From Altererythrobacter sp. BO-6 (lineage in GTDB: Bacteria; Pseudomonadota; Alphaproteobacteria; Sphingomonadales; Sphingomonadaceae), in the NCBI RefSeq assembly GCF_011047315.1, contig NZ_CP049259.1, positions 2,647,001 through 2,711,000 on the forward strand: 64,000 bases of DNA, in the 5' to 3' direction. Numbering within the stretch: the first letter of the stretch is position 1; the number at the start of each line of letters is the position of its first letter. Shown piece by piece: positions 19,593 through 28,053 of this stretch. The translations under genes were made by a program, and so were the position numbers. The notes under the pieces are model-generated. The model was not told the origin of the DNA and made no database searches. It saw only the letters and a list, made by a program, of their open reading frames with translations.

Positions 19593-20768
19593 CTATGGTT
19601 CGAGCAGTTCCAGAGCCGCCGGTAGCGAGCCGGCCAATTCCGCGGCAGCCGCGCGCAAGGCTTCCCGATCGGCGCTATCTGCCACCTCATAGGTGTAGGC
19701 GGGAATGCCATAGGTTTCGTGGAACCAGTTCTTGGTCGTCCCGCTGCCGGGGTTGGCGTTGCGGCGTTCGACCGTAAACGGGTAATCCGCAAACGCGTTC
19801 TCCTTTGCCGTCAGCCACGCATTGAGGAATTCCACCTGGCGTGGTGTCGCCTCATCGCCCTGCACGTAAAACAGGTTTGCGTAGGTCGAATGGAAATCCA
19901 GCATCAGGACAGGCCGGATGTCGGGAGCCAATGCATCGAGCCAGCGCTTGACCGCTTGTGTCTCAGGCTGCGAGAATTCGCCCCAGTCACGGTTGAGGTC
20001 CTTGCCGCCAAGATTTGCGCGCCAGTTGCCATGTGCCACCCCGTCGGGATTGAGCAGCGGAATGACAAGGAACTGGTAGCGCTGGTCCAGTGCTGGGTCG
20101 GTCGCGGCCAATTCGGCAATGCGATCGACAAAGGCCTCCATCGCGATGGCGCCCGTCACTTCGGGTGGATGCTGGCGTCCAATCAGCACTACCAGCCTGG
20201 CTGCGTCGGGCTGCCCGAGGCGGAGTGCTTCAATTGGCCTGTCGGAATGCGAGTGGCCGAGTGTAACACGCTGCGCACGGGGGATACTGGCCCAGCGGGT
20301 CAATGCCTCATCATGGTCCCCCGTGTCGAACACTTCCTGCGCGCTGACTATGGCCTCGCCAGGCGGCAGGCGCAGTGTCGCAACCGATCGGTCTTCGTTT
20401 ACCTCTGCTGACAGCTCAGCGCTGGTTGTACCGTCATGCCATTTGGGCGCGTAACGGTGGCGTGCGCCGAGGTAACGCAGATTTACGGTCAGATCGTCCG
20501 GACCATCAGCCTTATAGCGAAAAGCATACCAGGGGCTGGGATTGATCGGCGGCTGGTGTTCGGGCGTTACCAGAATGCTGAACTCGCGCTCGCCTTCGAT
20601 GACGCATCGAGAAGAAGAGGCGGCCTCGAAATCGAAACTGATCCTTGCGGCCGTTGTCGAGCAGGCAGTTTCGACCGCTGCGGTGCTCGAAATCGGCGAG
20701 GGGGGCATGCTCGATGAGCATGCCCCCGTGGCCAATGCCAGTCCGATCAGGAGATGTCCCTTATTCAT
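19593..20768 (-). CDS. M14-family zinc carboxypeptidase, lipoprotein
   Basis: The protein has 391 residues. A lipoprotein signal ends ATGAC (Cys17), so it sits on a membrane facing the periplasm or surface. Zinc ligands are visible as HPPE (His200, Glu203) and DFHS (His293). DLNRDW (257-262) gives the Asn-Arg pair that holds the substrate carboxylate, and YEVAD holds catalytic Glu361. An N-terminal beta-rich domain (~45-150) precedes the catalytic domain, as in cytosolic-carboxypeptidase-like M14 members. It should release C-terminal amino acids from peptides. It is the last gene of the leftward dctA operon, 18 bases after the TonB receptor, suggesting joint peptide scavenging. Confidence 0.9.
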   Translation of the reverse strand: MNKGHLLIGLALATGACSSSMPPSPISSTAAVETACSTTAARISFDFEAASSSRCVIEGEREFSILVTPEHQPPINPSPWYAFRYKADGPDDLTVNLRYLGARHRYAPKWHDGTTSAELSAEVNEDRSVATLRLPPGEAIVSAQEVFDTGDHDEALTRWASIPRAQRVTLGHSHSDRPIEALRLGQPDAARLVVLIGRQHPPEVTGAIAMEAFVDRIAELAATDPALDQRYQFLVIPLLNPDGVAHGNWRANLGGKDLNRDWGEFSQPETQAVKRWLDALAPDIRPVLMLDFHSTYANLFYVQGDEATPRQVEFLNAWLTAKENAFADYPFTVERRNANPGSGTTKNWFHETYGIPAYTYEVADSADREALRAAAAELAGSLPAALELLEP

Positions 20769-20786
20769 CCCCTGACTTCTTGCGCA

Positions 20787-23700
20787 TCAGAACTCCTTGC
20801 GCAATTCGATATGGAAGACACGTCCGCGAGCCGAGTGCAAATCGCTGAAGTAGCCGAACTGCTCGTCCGCCAGCGGAGGATCCTTGTCGAACAGGTTGTT
20901 GATAGCGAAGCGTAGCCGGGTGCCATCCAGCGGTGTGTCGTTCTCGATCGAATAGGCGATCGAGAAGTTCACTGTGAACATATCGTCGACGCGATAGAAG
21001 TTTCCGTTTGGATCATCCGTATCGATCAGCACGTCCCGCGTCACACTGGTATCCCAGACCTTGCCGACATACTGTCCGAACATGCCGACTTCGACCGGGC
21101 CGCTTTCCCAGTTTACCGAGCCGCTAAAGCGCCATTTCGGACGCCCCTCGATCTCGAGCAGCTCGCCAAGGCCGCCGACCGTCACATCAGCCGGTAGAAG
21201 ACCGTCGGCGATCCCTTCGAGCAGTTCCTGGCTGTCAGGGCCGGCGGACTGGACGAAGCTCTTAAGACGGGCCGCATTGAAGCGAAGGCGGAAATCGCCT
21301 GCGCCGAAATCGGGCACGCGATAGAACAGGCCGAAGTCCCAACCCTTGGATACGCGGCTATCGAGGTTGAGATATGGATCGATCACGCGAATGATCTCAC
21401 CCGCAGGCGACAGGCTGGTGCCGGTAAACAGGGCGATGGCATCGGCATCGGGATCGGCGCGGATTACGTTAGGATTGCTGCTGCCGTTGAGCCGACGCAG
21501 CAGGTCCAATGCAATCGCATTGTCATCCCCGAAGGTGCCGACCAGTCCGGTCTGCTTGACGCGCCAATAGTCTGCCGTCAGCGTCAGGCCAGGGATAAAG
21601 GTCGGTTCAAGCACGACACCCAGATTGATGCTCTCGCTATCCTCAGGCTTGAGATTTTCGCTCCCCGAACGGAAGCTGACCGTACTCTCACCGGGGCACG
21701 CGCCAAGATTTGCCAGCGTGCCCTTTTCGACCCGTGCCTGGCAGACGACGAAGTCATCCCGGGTGTTAACCCGTGTCGTGCCCTGGTCGTTCACTTGCAC
21801 AAGGTTCGGTGCGCGGAAACCTTCGGACCATGCGCCGCGGAAGGTTACGCCCGGGATTGTGGTCCACGACGCAGCCACGCGCGGCACCATGGCGGTTTCC
21901 TTGATATCATTGAAGCGTTCGATCCGGCCGGCCAGCTGGACATTGAATTCCTCGACCAGTGGGATGTTCATGTCCGGGCTTACAAGCGGAACGAAAACTT
22001 CTGCGTGCGCCGAGTAAACCTCGCGATTGCCGCTTGTATCAGGCGTTGGGCTGGTGCCGACAACGTCACTGCCGACAAATTCGCCGGTGATGCTGTCAGT
22101 GAACGTAATCGTCCCATCGAGCCGGGGATCGCGATCATCGAAGAAGGTTTCGCGACGCCATTCGACACCGGCGGCGATGCCCAGGTTTCCGCCGGGCAAT
22201 GAGATCAGATCGTCCCGGCTGACCTTGAAATCGGCCAGAGCGAGGCTGGTCCCGCCCTTGCGGAACACATCGATCCGCATCGAATCCAGCACGGCTTCGG
22301 GATTGGGTGTGCAGTCGCCTTCGCCCGGATCGTTCAGGCAGCCCCCGTTGAACGGGTTGTACGCATCCGGGGTTGTCCGGTTGATGGCTTCCTGTGCCAG
22401 CGTCATGGAGACGCGGTTGCGCGCAAGGTCGGTCAGCTTCGCTTCGGAATAGAGGAAACCGGTATCGAAGTCCCAGTTGCCGAAATTGCCGCGCAGGCCG
22501 CCAACCAGCCGGTAAGTGTCCTTGTCTACGCTCACATCGCGGCTGCCGACATCGACGAAGCGATAACGCTCCATGATCACATCAGCGCCACCGGCAGCGA
22601 TCGTGGTTCCGGGGAGCCGGTTCGGGCTGCCAGTCGGTCCGAACGGATTCCAATAGGCATTGCGCGAAATGCCGATCGGCGTTGCGCCCAGAATGGCTGA
22701 AGCCTCGTTGTTACGGCGGCTTTCGGAGCGATAGAAGCTGCCTTCAAAGTAGAATTCGAGACTGTTGCTCAATTCATAGCTCAGCAAAGCCATTGCATTG
22801 TAACGGCTCTTTTCGCTGATCAGCGTGCCATCAAAGTTCTGGTTGTAGCGCACTGCCGTAGTCGGGGTCGTTCCGGCACGGGCACAGATCCCGCCGCCGA
22901 AATTGAGCGGAGCACAGCCCGGAAACGTGCTCGGCTGAAGGTAGAAGTCGTCGTCACCGATTGGCGTGCGGCTTGATGGTGCCTGGATATCGAACTGGCC
23001 AAACGGGCCAAAGGTGTTGCGGTTGTTGAACGAAGCATCACCTTCGAAATCGGTACCTTCTACCAGCGGCAGGCGGTTTTCGTCAGCCGCATAGCGCCGT
23101 TCCGAAGTGGGCAGGCCGTTCTCATGGAAATAACCGCCGTAGACGGTCAAATTGCCGCGCCCGCCCGCAAAATCGAAGCCATAGCCGCCGCTGATGTTGT
23201 AGCTGTACAGGCTGGTTCCGTCAGAGGCGCGCCAGTCGGCTTCAAGGAATCCGCCCTTGCGATTGCCCCTGAGCACGGTGTTGATCACGCCAGCGACCGC
23301 GTCGGCGCCATAGATTGCCGACGCGCCATCGCGCAGGACTTCGATCCGGCGAATACTGCCGGGGGCGATTTCATTGGTGTCAGAGCTAACCACAGGTACC
23401 AGCAATTCAGTCTGGAAACCGGGGTGCAACGTCATCCGCCTGCCGTTGATCAGCAGCAGCGTATTGCCGGTGCCGAGGTCGCGCAGGTTGATCGAGCCGA
23501 CATCGCCGCGCGCGCTGTTCTGAGTTGTCGCGTTCTGTTCGTTGAAAGCCACCGTGCCCGCTTGCGGAATCGCGCGGAACAATTCGTCGCCCGACGCAGC
23601 GCCGGTATTCTCGATCGCTTCCTCATCCAGCACAGTTACCGGCAAAACGTCATTGATTTGCGCACCCTGGATCTGGGTGCCGATGACGACGATCTCCCGT

Positions 23701-23813
23701 TCCTGCGGCGGTGGCGGCGGACCCTGGACGTCCTGAGCGGTTGCAGCCGTCGCGGTCGCGGCCAGGCTTGTGCCCGACAGCAGTATCAACTTGCGAATCG
23801 TTCCCTGTTGCAT
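20787..23813 (-). CDS. TonB-dependent outer-membrane receptor of the dct operon
   Basis: From ATG 23813 the protein has about 1008 residues. There is a signal peptide (LAATATAATAQD), a proline-rich linker, a TonB-entry motif EREIVVIGTQI, plug signatures NLRDLGTGNTLLLINGRR and [21 protein letters not shown], and a long barrel ending in VFHIELRKEF. It resembles the large peptide- or carbohydrate-type receptors common in sphingomonads; the ligand is not readable. GGAGGA lies 7 bases before ATG 23813; the alternative ATG 23819 sits directly on that site and overlaps the upstream stop. Tight spacing to the esterase gene (2 bases) and the M14 peptidase gene (18 bases) indicates co-transcription. 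Confidence 0.93.
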   Translation of the reverse strand: MQQGTIRKLILLSGTSLAATATAATAQDVQGPPPPPQEREIVVIGTQIQGAQINDVLPVTVLDEEAIENTGAASGDELFRAIPQAGTVAFNEQNATTQNSARGDVGSINLRDLGTGNTLLLINGRRMTLHPGFQTELLVPVVSSDTNEIAPGSIRRIEVLRDGASAIYGADAVAGVINTVLRGNRKGGFLEADWRASDGTSLYSYNISGGYGFDFAGGRGNLTVYGGYFHENGLPTSERRYAADENRLPLVEGTDFEGDASFNNRNTFGPFGQFDIQAPSSRTPIGDDDFYLQPSTFPGCAPLNFGGGICARAGTTPTTAVRYNQNFDGTLISEKSRYNAMALLSYELSNSLEFYFEGSFYRSESRRNNEASAILGATPIGISRNAYWNPFGPTGSPNRLPGTTIAAGGADVIMERYRFVDVGSRDVSVDKDTYRLVGGLRGNFGNWDFDTGFLYSEAKLTDLARNRVSMTLAQEAINRTTPDAYNPFNGGCLNDPGEGDCTPNPEAVLDSMRIDVFRKGGTSLALADFKVSRDDLISLPGGNLGIAAGVEWRRETFFDDRDPRLDGTITFTDSITGEFVGSDVVGTSPTPDTSGNREVYSAHAEVFVPLVSPDMNIPLVEEFNVQLAGRIERFNDIKETAMVPRVAASWTTIPGVTFRGAWSEGFRAPNLVQVNDQGTTRVNTRDDFVVCQARVEKGTLANLGACPGESTVSFRSGSENLKPEDSESINLGVVLEPTFIPGLTLTADYWRVKQTGLVGTFGDDNAIALDLLRRLNGSSNPNVIRADPDADAIALFTGTSLSPAGEIIRVIDPYLNLDSRVSKGWDFGLFYRVPDFGAGDFRLRFNAARLKSFVQSAGPDSQELLEGIADGLLPADVTVGGLGELLEIEGRPKWRFSGSVNWESGPVEVGMFGQYVGKVWDTSVTRDVLIDTDDPNGNFYRVDDMFTVNFSIAYSIENDTPLDGTRLRFAINNLFDKDPPLADEQFGYFSDLHSARGRVFHIELRKEF

Positions 23814-23815
23814 TG

Positions 23816-24772
23816 TCATTCCTCCCGAATGCTTTCTTTGAAAATCGTATCGAACCATTTGGCGAAAATTGCAGGCCATTGGCTGATCACCTGGCCTGGC
23901 TCGCCCAGGCCCCAGCCATGGCCACCCTCGTTGAAAATGTGCAGTTCAGCAGAAGCGCCCTTCGCCCGCAATGCCTGGAACAGGGTGATGCCGTGTGCCG
24001 GCGGTGTGATCTGGTCGTCAGCTGCGGAAAAGATGATCGTCGGCGGCGCATCTGCGCTGGCGTGGGTATCTAGCGACCATTCCTCTTGCGCGGCAAGGCT
24101 GGGATCCGTGCCGATGATCTCGCGGCGGGTGCGCGTGGTGTCATAGGGCTTGCGCAGCGTCACCACCGGGAAAAGCAGGACTGAGAAATCGGGCCGGGCG
24201 CTCGCCCCCTCATAGCGGTCGCGACCCTCGTAAAGAGCTCGCCTGGGCTGGAGCGCGGTAAACCCGGCGAGGTGACCGCCAGCCGAGAAGCCCATGATCC
24301 CGATCCGGTCGGTGCGCAGGCCGAATTCGCTGGCGCGCGTGCGCACGATCTTCATGGCGCGCTGGGCATCAGCGAACGGCGCCCCGGCATCCCACCCATC
24401 ATTCGGCAGCCGATAGATCAGCTCGAACACGGTAAAGCCGCGTTCCTGCAGCCAGCGTGCTGCGGGCGTGCTTTCCTTCCACAGCTGGATCCTGAAATAG
24501 CCACCGCCGCCACACACTATCACTGCTGCCCCATTCGGCTGTGCGGGGCGGTAAACGCGCATGCGCGGCGTGGAAATGTTGGATACGGCGCCATACCCTG
24601 ACCCGGGCCCGCCGATCTTCTCCGATCCGGTAGGGCCGCCCTGGCCCGGAGCCCGGCCGGGCCAGAGCAGGATTTCCTCATGCTCGGCGGCAGCCAGCGG
24701 CGCCCATGCTCCTAGCCCAGCGCAAGCGCCGAGCAAGGTCGCGGTCGAGAGCAGGGAGCGACGTGCAATCAC
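23816..24772 (-). CDS. Secreted alpha/beta hydrolase (esterase, BD-FAE/acetylxylan-esterase-like)
   Basis: The protein has 318 residues. The N-terminus ([18 protein letters not shown]... AAAE) is a signal with a twin-arginine look, so it is exported. The nucleophile elbow is GFSAGG (Ser163), with the Asp probably in [10 protein letters not shown] and the His in NEGGHGWG. An oxyanion-type CGGGGYF motif lies at ~88-94. These fit small lipase/esterase-type hydrolases; acetyl or feruloyl esters are possible, as is a peptide-ester role. The start is GTG 24772, overlapping the dctA stop (GTGA). Its stop lies 2 bases before the receptor start. The operon position suggests it processes the compound imported by the receptor. 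Confidence 0.87.
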   Translation of the reverse strand: MIARRSLLSTATLLGACAGLGAWAPLAAAEHEEILLWPGRAPGQGGPTGSEKIGGPGSGYGAVSNISTPRMRVYRPAQPNGAAVIVCGGGGYFRIQLWKESTPAARWLQERGFTVFELIYRLPNDGWDAGAPFADAQRAMKIVRTRASEFGLRTDRIGIMGFSAGGHLAGFTALQPRRALYEGRDRYEGASARPDFSVLLFPVVTLRKPYDTTRTRREIIGTDPSLAAQEEWSLDTHASADAPPTIIFSAADDQITPPAHGITLFQALRAKGASAELHIFNEGGHGWGLGEPGQVISQWPAIFAKWFDTIFKESIREE

Positions 24773-26172
24773 GTGGAATGTCCCGCCAATTCTGCCGCCA
24801 GCGCTTCACTGTGCGGGCCGGTGCGCTCGTGGTGCTCGATGTCTATTTCGGGCAGCGGCAGCGGATTGCCAGCCATGGCGGCTGCAAGCCGTGAGTGGTC
24901 GAGCGCGCCTTCCCAGCGCGCCACCACGATGGTGGCCACCGCATTGCCGATGAAATTGGTGAGCGCGCGGCATTCGCTCATGAAGCGGTCGATCCCCAGG
25001 ATCAGCGCCATGCCCGCAACCGGCACGGATGGTACGACCGAGAGCGTGGCCGCAAGGATCACGAATCCCGCGCCGGTGACTCCCGCCGCACCCTTGGAAC
25101 TGATCATGGCGACCAGCACCAATGCGAACTGCTCGCCCCAGCTCAGATCAATCCCGACCGCCTGCGCGATGAACAGCGCGGCCAGCGTCATGTAGATATT
25201 CGTGCCGTCGAGATTGAACGAATAGCCGGTCGGCACCACCAGCCCGACCACGGTCTTGCGACAACCAGCGATCTCCATCTTCTCCATCAGGCTGGGTAGT
25301 GCCGCCTCGGAAGATGATGTGCCGAGCACCAGCAGCAGTTCTTCGCGCAGATAGCGGATCAGCGAGAAGATCGAGAAGCCGGCGAAATAACCCACTAGCC
25401 CGAGCACAACGAGCACGAATAGCAGCGAGGTGAGGTAGAAGGTGGCAATCAATGCAGCGAGATTGGCCAGTGATCCAATGCCAAACTCGCCGATGGTGAA
25501 AGCGATCGCGCCGAAGGCACCGATCGGCGCAAGTTTCATCAGCATATGGACCAGCTTGAACACGATCTCGCTGAGCGAGCCCATGACATCCAGCACAAGA
25601 TCACTGTGCGGGCGGGTCATTGCCATGGCCACGCCCGCCAGTATTGCGACCAGCAGCACCTGGAGGATTTTTCCTTCCGTCATGGCGCTGAAAAGGGTCT
25701 CGGGAATTATATCGAGCAGGAAGCCGGCGATGCTTTGCTCATGGGCCGTCTGGGTATAATTAGCGACAGCTGCCGCATCGAGCGATGCCGGATCGATGTT
25801 CAGGCCAGCGCCTGGGCGCACCACATTGCCGACGATCAGGCCAATGATCAGCGCCAGGGTCGAAAAGAACAGGAAATAGGCGAAGGCTTTGCCGGCGACG
25901 CTGCCGACCTTGCTCATGTCGCTCATCCCGGCGATGCCGGTGGCAACGGTCAAGAAGATCACCGGGGCGATGATCATCTTGACCAGCTTGATGAAGCCGT
26001 CGCCAAGGGGCTTCAGCGAAGCACCGAATTCAGGGAAAAGATGGCCGACAATCGCGCCAAGGACGATTGCGGTCAGCACCTGCACATAAAGCTGGCGGTA
26101 CAACGGGTTCTTCTGCGGCTGTTCCTGCGCGGACGCTCCAGGCGCTTGCGCCATTCCCTCTTGCCGCCCCAT
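24769..26172 (-). CDS. dctA: C4-dicarboxylate/amino-acid:cation symporter
   Basis: DctA (467 residues) imports succinate, fumarate, malate and often aspartate with H+ or Na+ across the inner membrane. Visible family features are [19 protein letters not shown] in the third span, the serine-rich hairpin [14 protein letters not shown], the [17 protein letters not shown] motif of span 7 and the C-terminal [20 protein letters not shown] region that binds substrate. ATG 26172 follows GAGGG. The 210-bp divergent gap separates it from dctB and contains two palindromes. It leads an operon with an esterase, TonB receptor and carboxypeptidase, which is not the usual stand-alone rhizobial arrangement. 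Confidence 0.96.
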   Translation of the reverse strand: MGRQEGMAQAPGASAQEQPQKNPLYRQLYVQVLTAIVLGAIVGHLFPEFGASLKPLGDGFIKLVKMIIAPVIFLTVATGIAGMSDMSKVGSVAGKAFAYFLFFSTLALIIGLIVGNVVRPGAGLNIDPASLDAAAVANYTQTAHEQSIAGFLLDIIPETLFSAMTEGKILQVLLVAILAGVAMAMTRPHSDLVLDVMGSLSEIVFKLVHMLMKLAPIGAFGAIAFTIGEFGIGSLANLAALIATFYLTSLLFVLVVLGLVGYFAGFSIFSLIRYLREELLLVLGTSSSEAALPSLMEKMEIAGCRKTVVGLVVPTGYSFNLDGTNIYMTLAALFIAQAVGIDLSWGEQFALVLVAMISSKGAAGVTGAGFVILAATLSVVPSVPVAGMALILGIDRFMSECRALTNFIGNAVATIVVARWEGALDHSRLAAAMAGNPLPLPEIDIEHHERTGPHSEALAAELAGHST

Positions 26173-26308
26173 TACCCTCTTCCCCTGTGCTGCAGTTTCA
26201 ACTGCCTTCTGACCTCAGATTAGGCGCAAGTTCGGTCAGGGCAAGGAATGCACTGAAATCTAATTACTCACTTTGAATCAGTAGTTTGATAATTGTGACG
26301 GTGCAACT

Positions 26309-26326
26309 TGTCCGGATAATCGCACA
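26309..26326. promoter_or_regulatory. Palindrome 1 (DctD-type operator candidate)
   Basis: TGTCCG - six bases - CGCACA. This matches the palindrome TGTGCG-N6-CGCACA at 11 of 12 positions. It lies in the dctA/dctB divergent gap, about 140 bases upstream of the dctA start and 57 upstream of dctB. Confidence 0.55.
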
Positions 26327-26340
26327 GATTTCTTGATCAA

Positions 26341-26358
26341 TTTGCGAAAATCCGCACA
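26341..26358. promoter_or_regulatory. Palindrome 2 (DctD-type operator candidate)
   Basis: TTTGCG - six bases - CGCACA, again 11 of 12 matches to TGTGCG-N6-CGCACA. It is shifted exactly 32 bp (three helical turns) from palindrome 1, so both lie on the same DNA face. Tandem sites of this form resemble enhancer sites described for rhizobial dctA. Confidence 0.55.
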
Positions 26359-26369
26359 AGGTCGATTCG

Positions 26370-26376
26370 AAGGAGG
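26370..26376 (+). promoter_or_regulatory. Strong ribosome-binding site deciding a TTG start for dctB
   Basis: AAGGAGG lies exactly 6 bases before TTG 26383. The first in-frame ATG (26395) would be 18 bases away, so TTG 26383 is the likely start. Confidence 0.6.
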
Positions 26377-26382
26377 GCGGCT

Positions 26383-28053
26383 TTGGGCAACCGCATGGGA
26401 AATTGGTACCTGCCGGGAATTGCCGGCCTGGCAATGCTATTGATCGGCTTGCTGGCGATGTTGGCCGTCGATCGCGCCACGCGTGCTGCCGCCCTGGATG
26501 AGGTGCAGACAACCGCGGCGGGTGACCTGGCGATCCTGGCGGCAGGGCTTGAGAGCGAGCTCGACAAGTTCAGCCTTGTGCCAAGGGTTCTGGCTGCAGA
26601 CCCGGAAGTGCGGGCGCTGTTGCAAGGTGAAGCCCGGCAACAGCCTGTGCTGAATCGGCGGCTGGCCGATCTTGCTGCGCAAACCGGAGCTTCGGCCATC
26701 TATCTGATGGATAGCAGCGGTCTCACGCTGGCAGCCAGCAACTGGAACTTGCCCACCACATTTGTTGGCTCGAATTACGGCTTCCGGAGCTATTTCTCAG
26801 AAGCCGTGGCGCGCGGATCATCCAGCGAATTTGCCCTTGGTACGGTCAGCCGCCGACCGGGTCTCTACATCGCGCAGCGGGTCCAGTCGGGAACAACCAC
26901 GCTTGGCGTGATTGCGCTCAAGGTTGAATTCGATGCTATCGAAGAAAGCTGGCGCGAGGCCCAGGAAGGGGTGTTCGTGACGGATGCGGACGGTGTGGTG
27001 CTGATCACCAGCAATCCCGAATGGCGCTTCCATACAACGCGCCCGGATAGCGCAGAGGCTCGCGATCCGGCGCAGGACGGCTTGCGATTTGGCAGGACCT
27101 CGCTCCCCACGCTGTTCCAGGGATCGGATGGAAAGGCACCTGCCGCCGATGCCCTGATTGAGAAGATCCAGCCCATTTCGCCTGAAGGATGGGAATTGCA
27201 TCTGCTCGTCAACCCAGAGCCGCGGATGGCGGCAGCTGTGGCCAGTGGCCGGTTGATGGTGTTGTCCGGCCTGATCCTGGCGGCGCTCTTGCTGGGCGGC
27301 CTGATCTGGTGGCTCAGACGGCGCGAAGTGCAATCGGAATTGCTTTTGGCTGAGCAGACATCGATGCTGCGCGATCAGCTGCTGCAAGCCAACCGGCTGG
27401 CCACGCTGGGACAGGTTACCGCCGGGATCGGACATGAGATCAGGCAGCCGGTGGCGGCCATGCGGGTCTTCGCGGAGAATGGCGAGCGGCTGCTGGCCAA
27501 AGGCGAAAGCTCCGCAGCTTCAGAGAATTTTGCGAAGATCGTAGCGCTAACTGCCAAAATCGGACAGATCACCGAGGAGCTGCTCCGGTTCAGCCGACGC
27601 GGCGCGCGCGAGCCGCGCGAAATACCGCTGGCGCGAGTGATAGACGGAGCCTTGCTGCTGTTGCGTGACCGGATCGAACGGCATGGCGCCGCAGTGGTCC
27701 GGCCCGATCCCCAGCTGGCGCAAACCATGGTTCGCGCTGAGCACGTGCGGTTGGAACAGGTCTTGGTGAACCTGCTCCAGAATGCGCTCGACGCCACCGC
27801 ACCGGGCGGCGCAATCGCAATCGACATCGCGCTTGATGCGGATCGCTGCTTCCTGACGGTTGCCGATAACGGAGGCGGGATCGATCCTGCGGTTCAGGCG
27901 ACGCTGTTCCAGCCTTTTACCACGACCAAGGAGGAGGGGCTTGGCCTCGGCCTGGTAATCTCGCTCGACATCATGCGCAGCCTTGGCGGCGACCTGATTG
28001 CCGAGAGCGGCCCTGACGGCGCCCGTTTCACCATGGCGATCCCGCGCGCATGA
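26383..28053 (+). CDS. dctB: C4-dicarboxylate-type sensor histidine kinase
   Basis: The protein has 556 residues. Two membrane spans (residues ~9-29 and ~290-310) enclose a periplasmic sensor domain of about 260 residues with dCache/PDC features (AIYLMDSSGLTLAASNW, YFSEAVARG, ALGTVSRRPGLYIAQ), as in DctB. The cytoplasmic part has a short coiled linker, the phospho-accepting His351 in GIGHEIRQP, and an ATPase domain with NLLQNALDA (N box), DNGGGI (G1) and EGLGLGLVIS (G2). It should sense a dicarboxylate and phosphorylate the DctD partner, whose gene overlaps by 4 bases. The ligand is inferred from family and the neighbouring dctA. Confidence 0.92.
   Translation: MGNRMGNWYLPGIAGLAMLLIGLLAMLAVDRATRAAALDEVQTTAAGDLAILAAGLESELDKFSLVPRVLAADPEVRALLQGEARQQPVLNRRLADLAAQTGASAIYLMDSSGLTLAASNWNLPTTFVGSNYGFRSYFSEAVARGSSSEFALGTVSRRPGLYIAQRVQSGTTTLGVIALKVEFDAIEESWREAQEGVFVTDADGVVLITSNPEWRFHTTRPDSAEARDPAQDGLRFGRTSLPTLFQGSDGKAPAADALIEKIQPISPEGWELHLLVNPEPRMAAAVASGRLMVLSGLILAALLLGGLIWWLRRREVQSELLLAEQTSMLRDQLLQANRLATLGQVTAGIGHEIRQPVAAMRVFAENGERLLAKGESSAASENFAKIVALTAKIGQITEELLRFSRRGAREPREIPLARVIDGALLLLRDRIERHGAAVVRPDPQLAQTMVRAEHVRLEQVLVNLLQNALDATAPGGAIAIDIALDADRCFLTVADNGGGIDPAVQATLFQPFTTTKEEGLGLGLVISLDIMRSLGGDLIAESGPDGARFTMAIPRA

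Noticed and set aside
26173..26308. Sigma-54 promoter for dctA
   Set aside because: Three TTGC sites were checked; none has the GG dinucleotide 10 bases upstream together with the flanking consensus.
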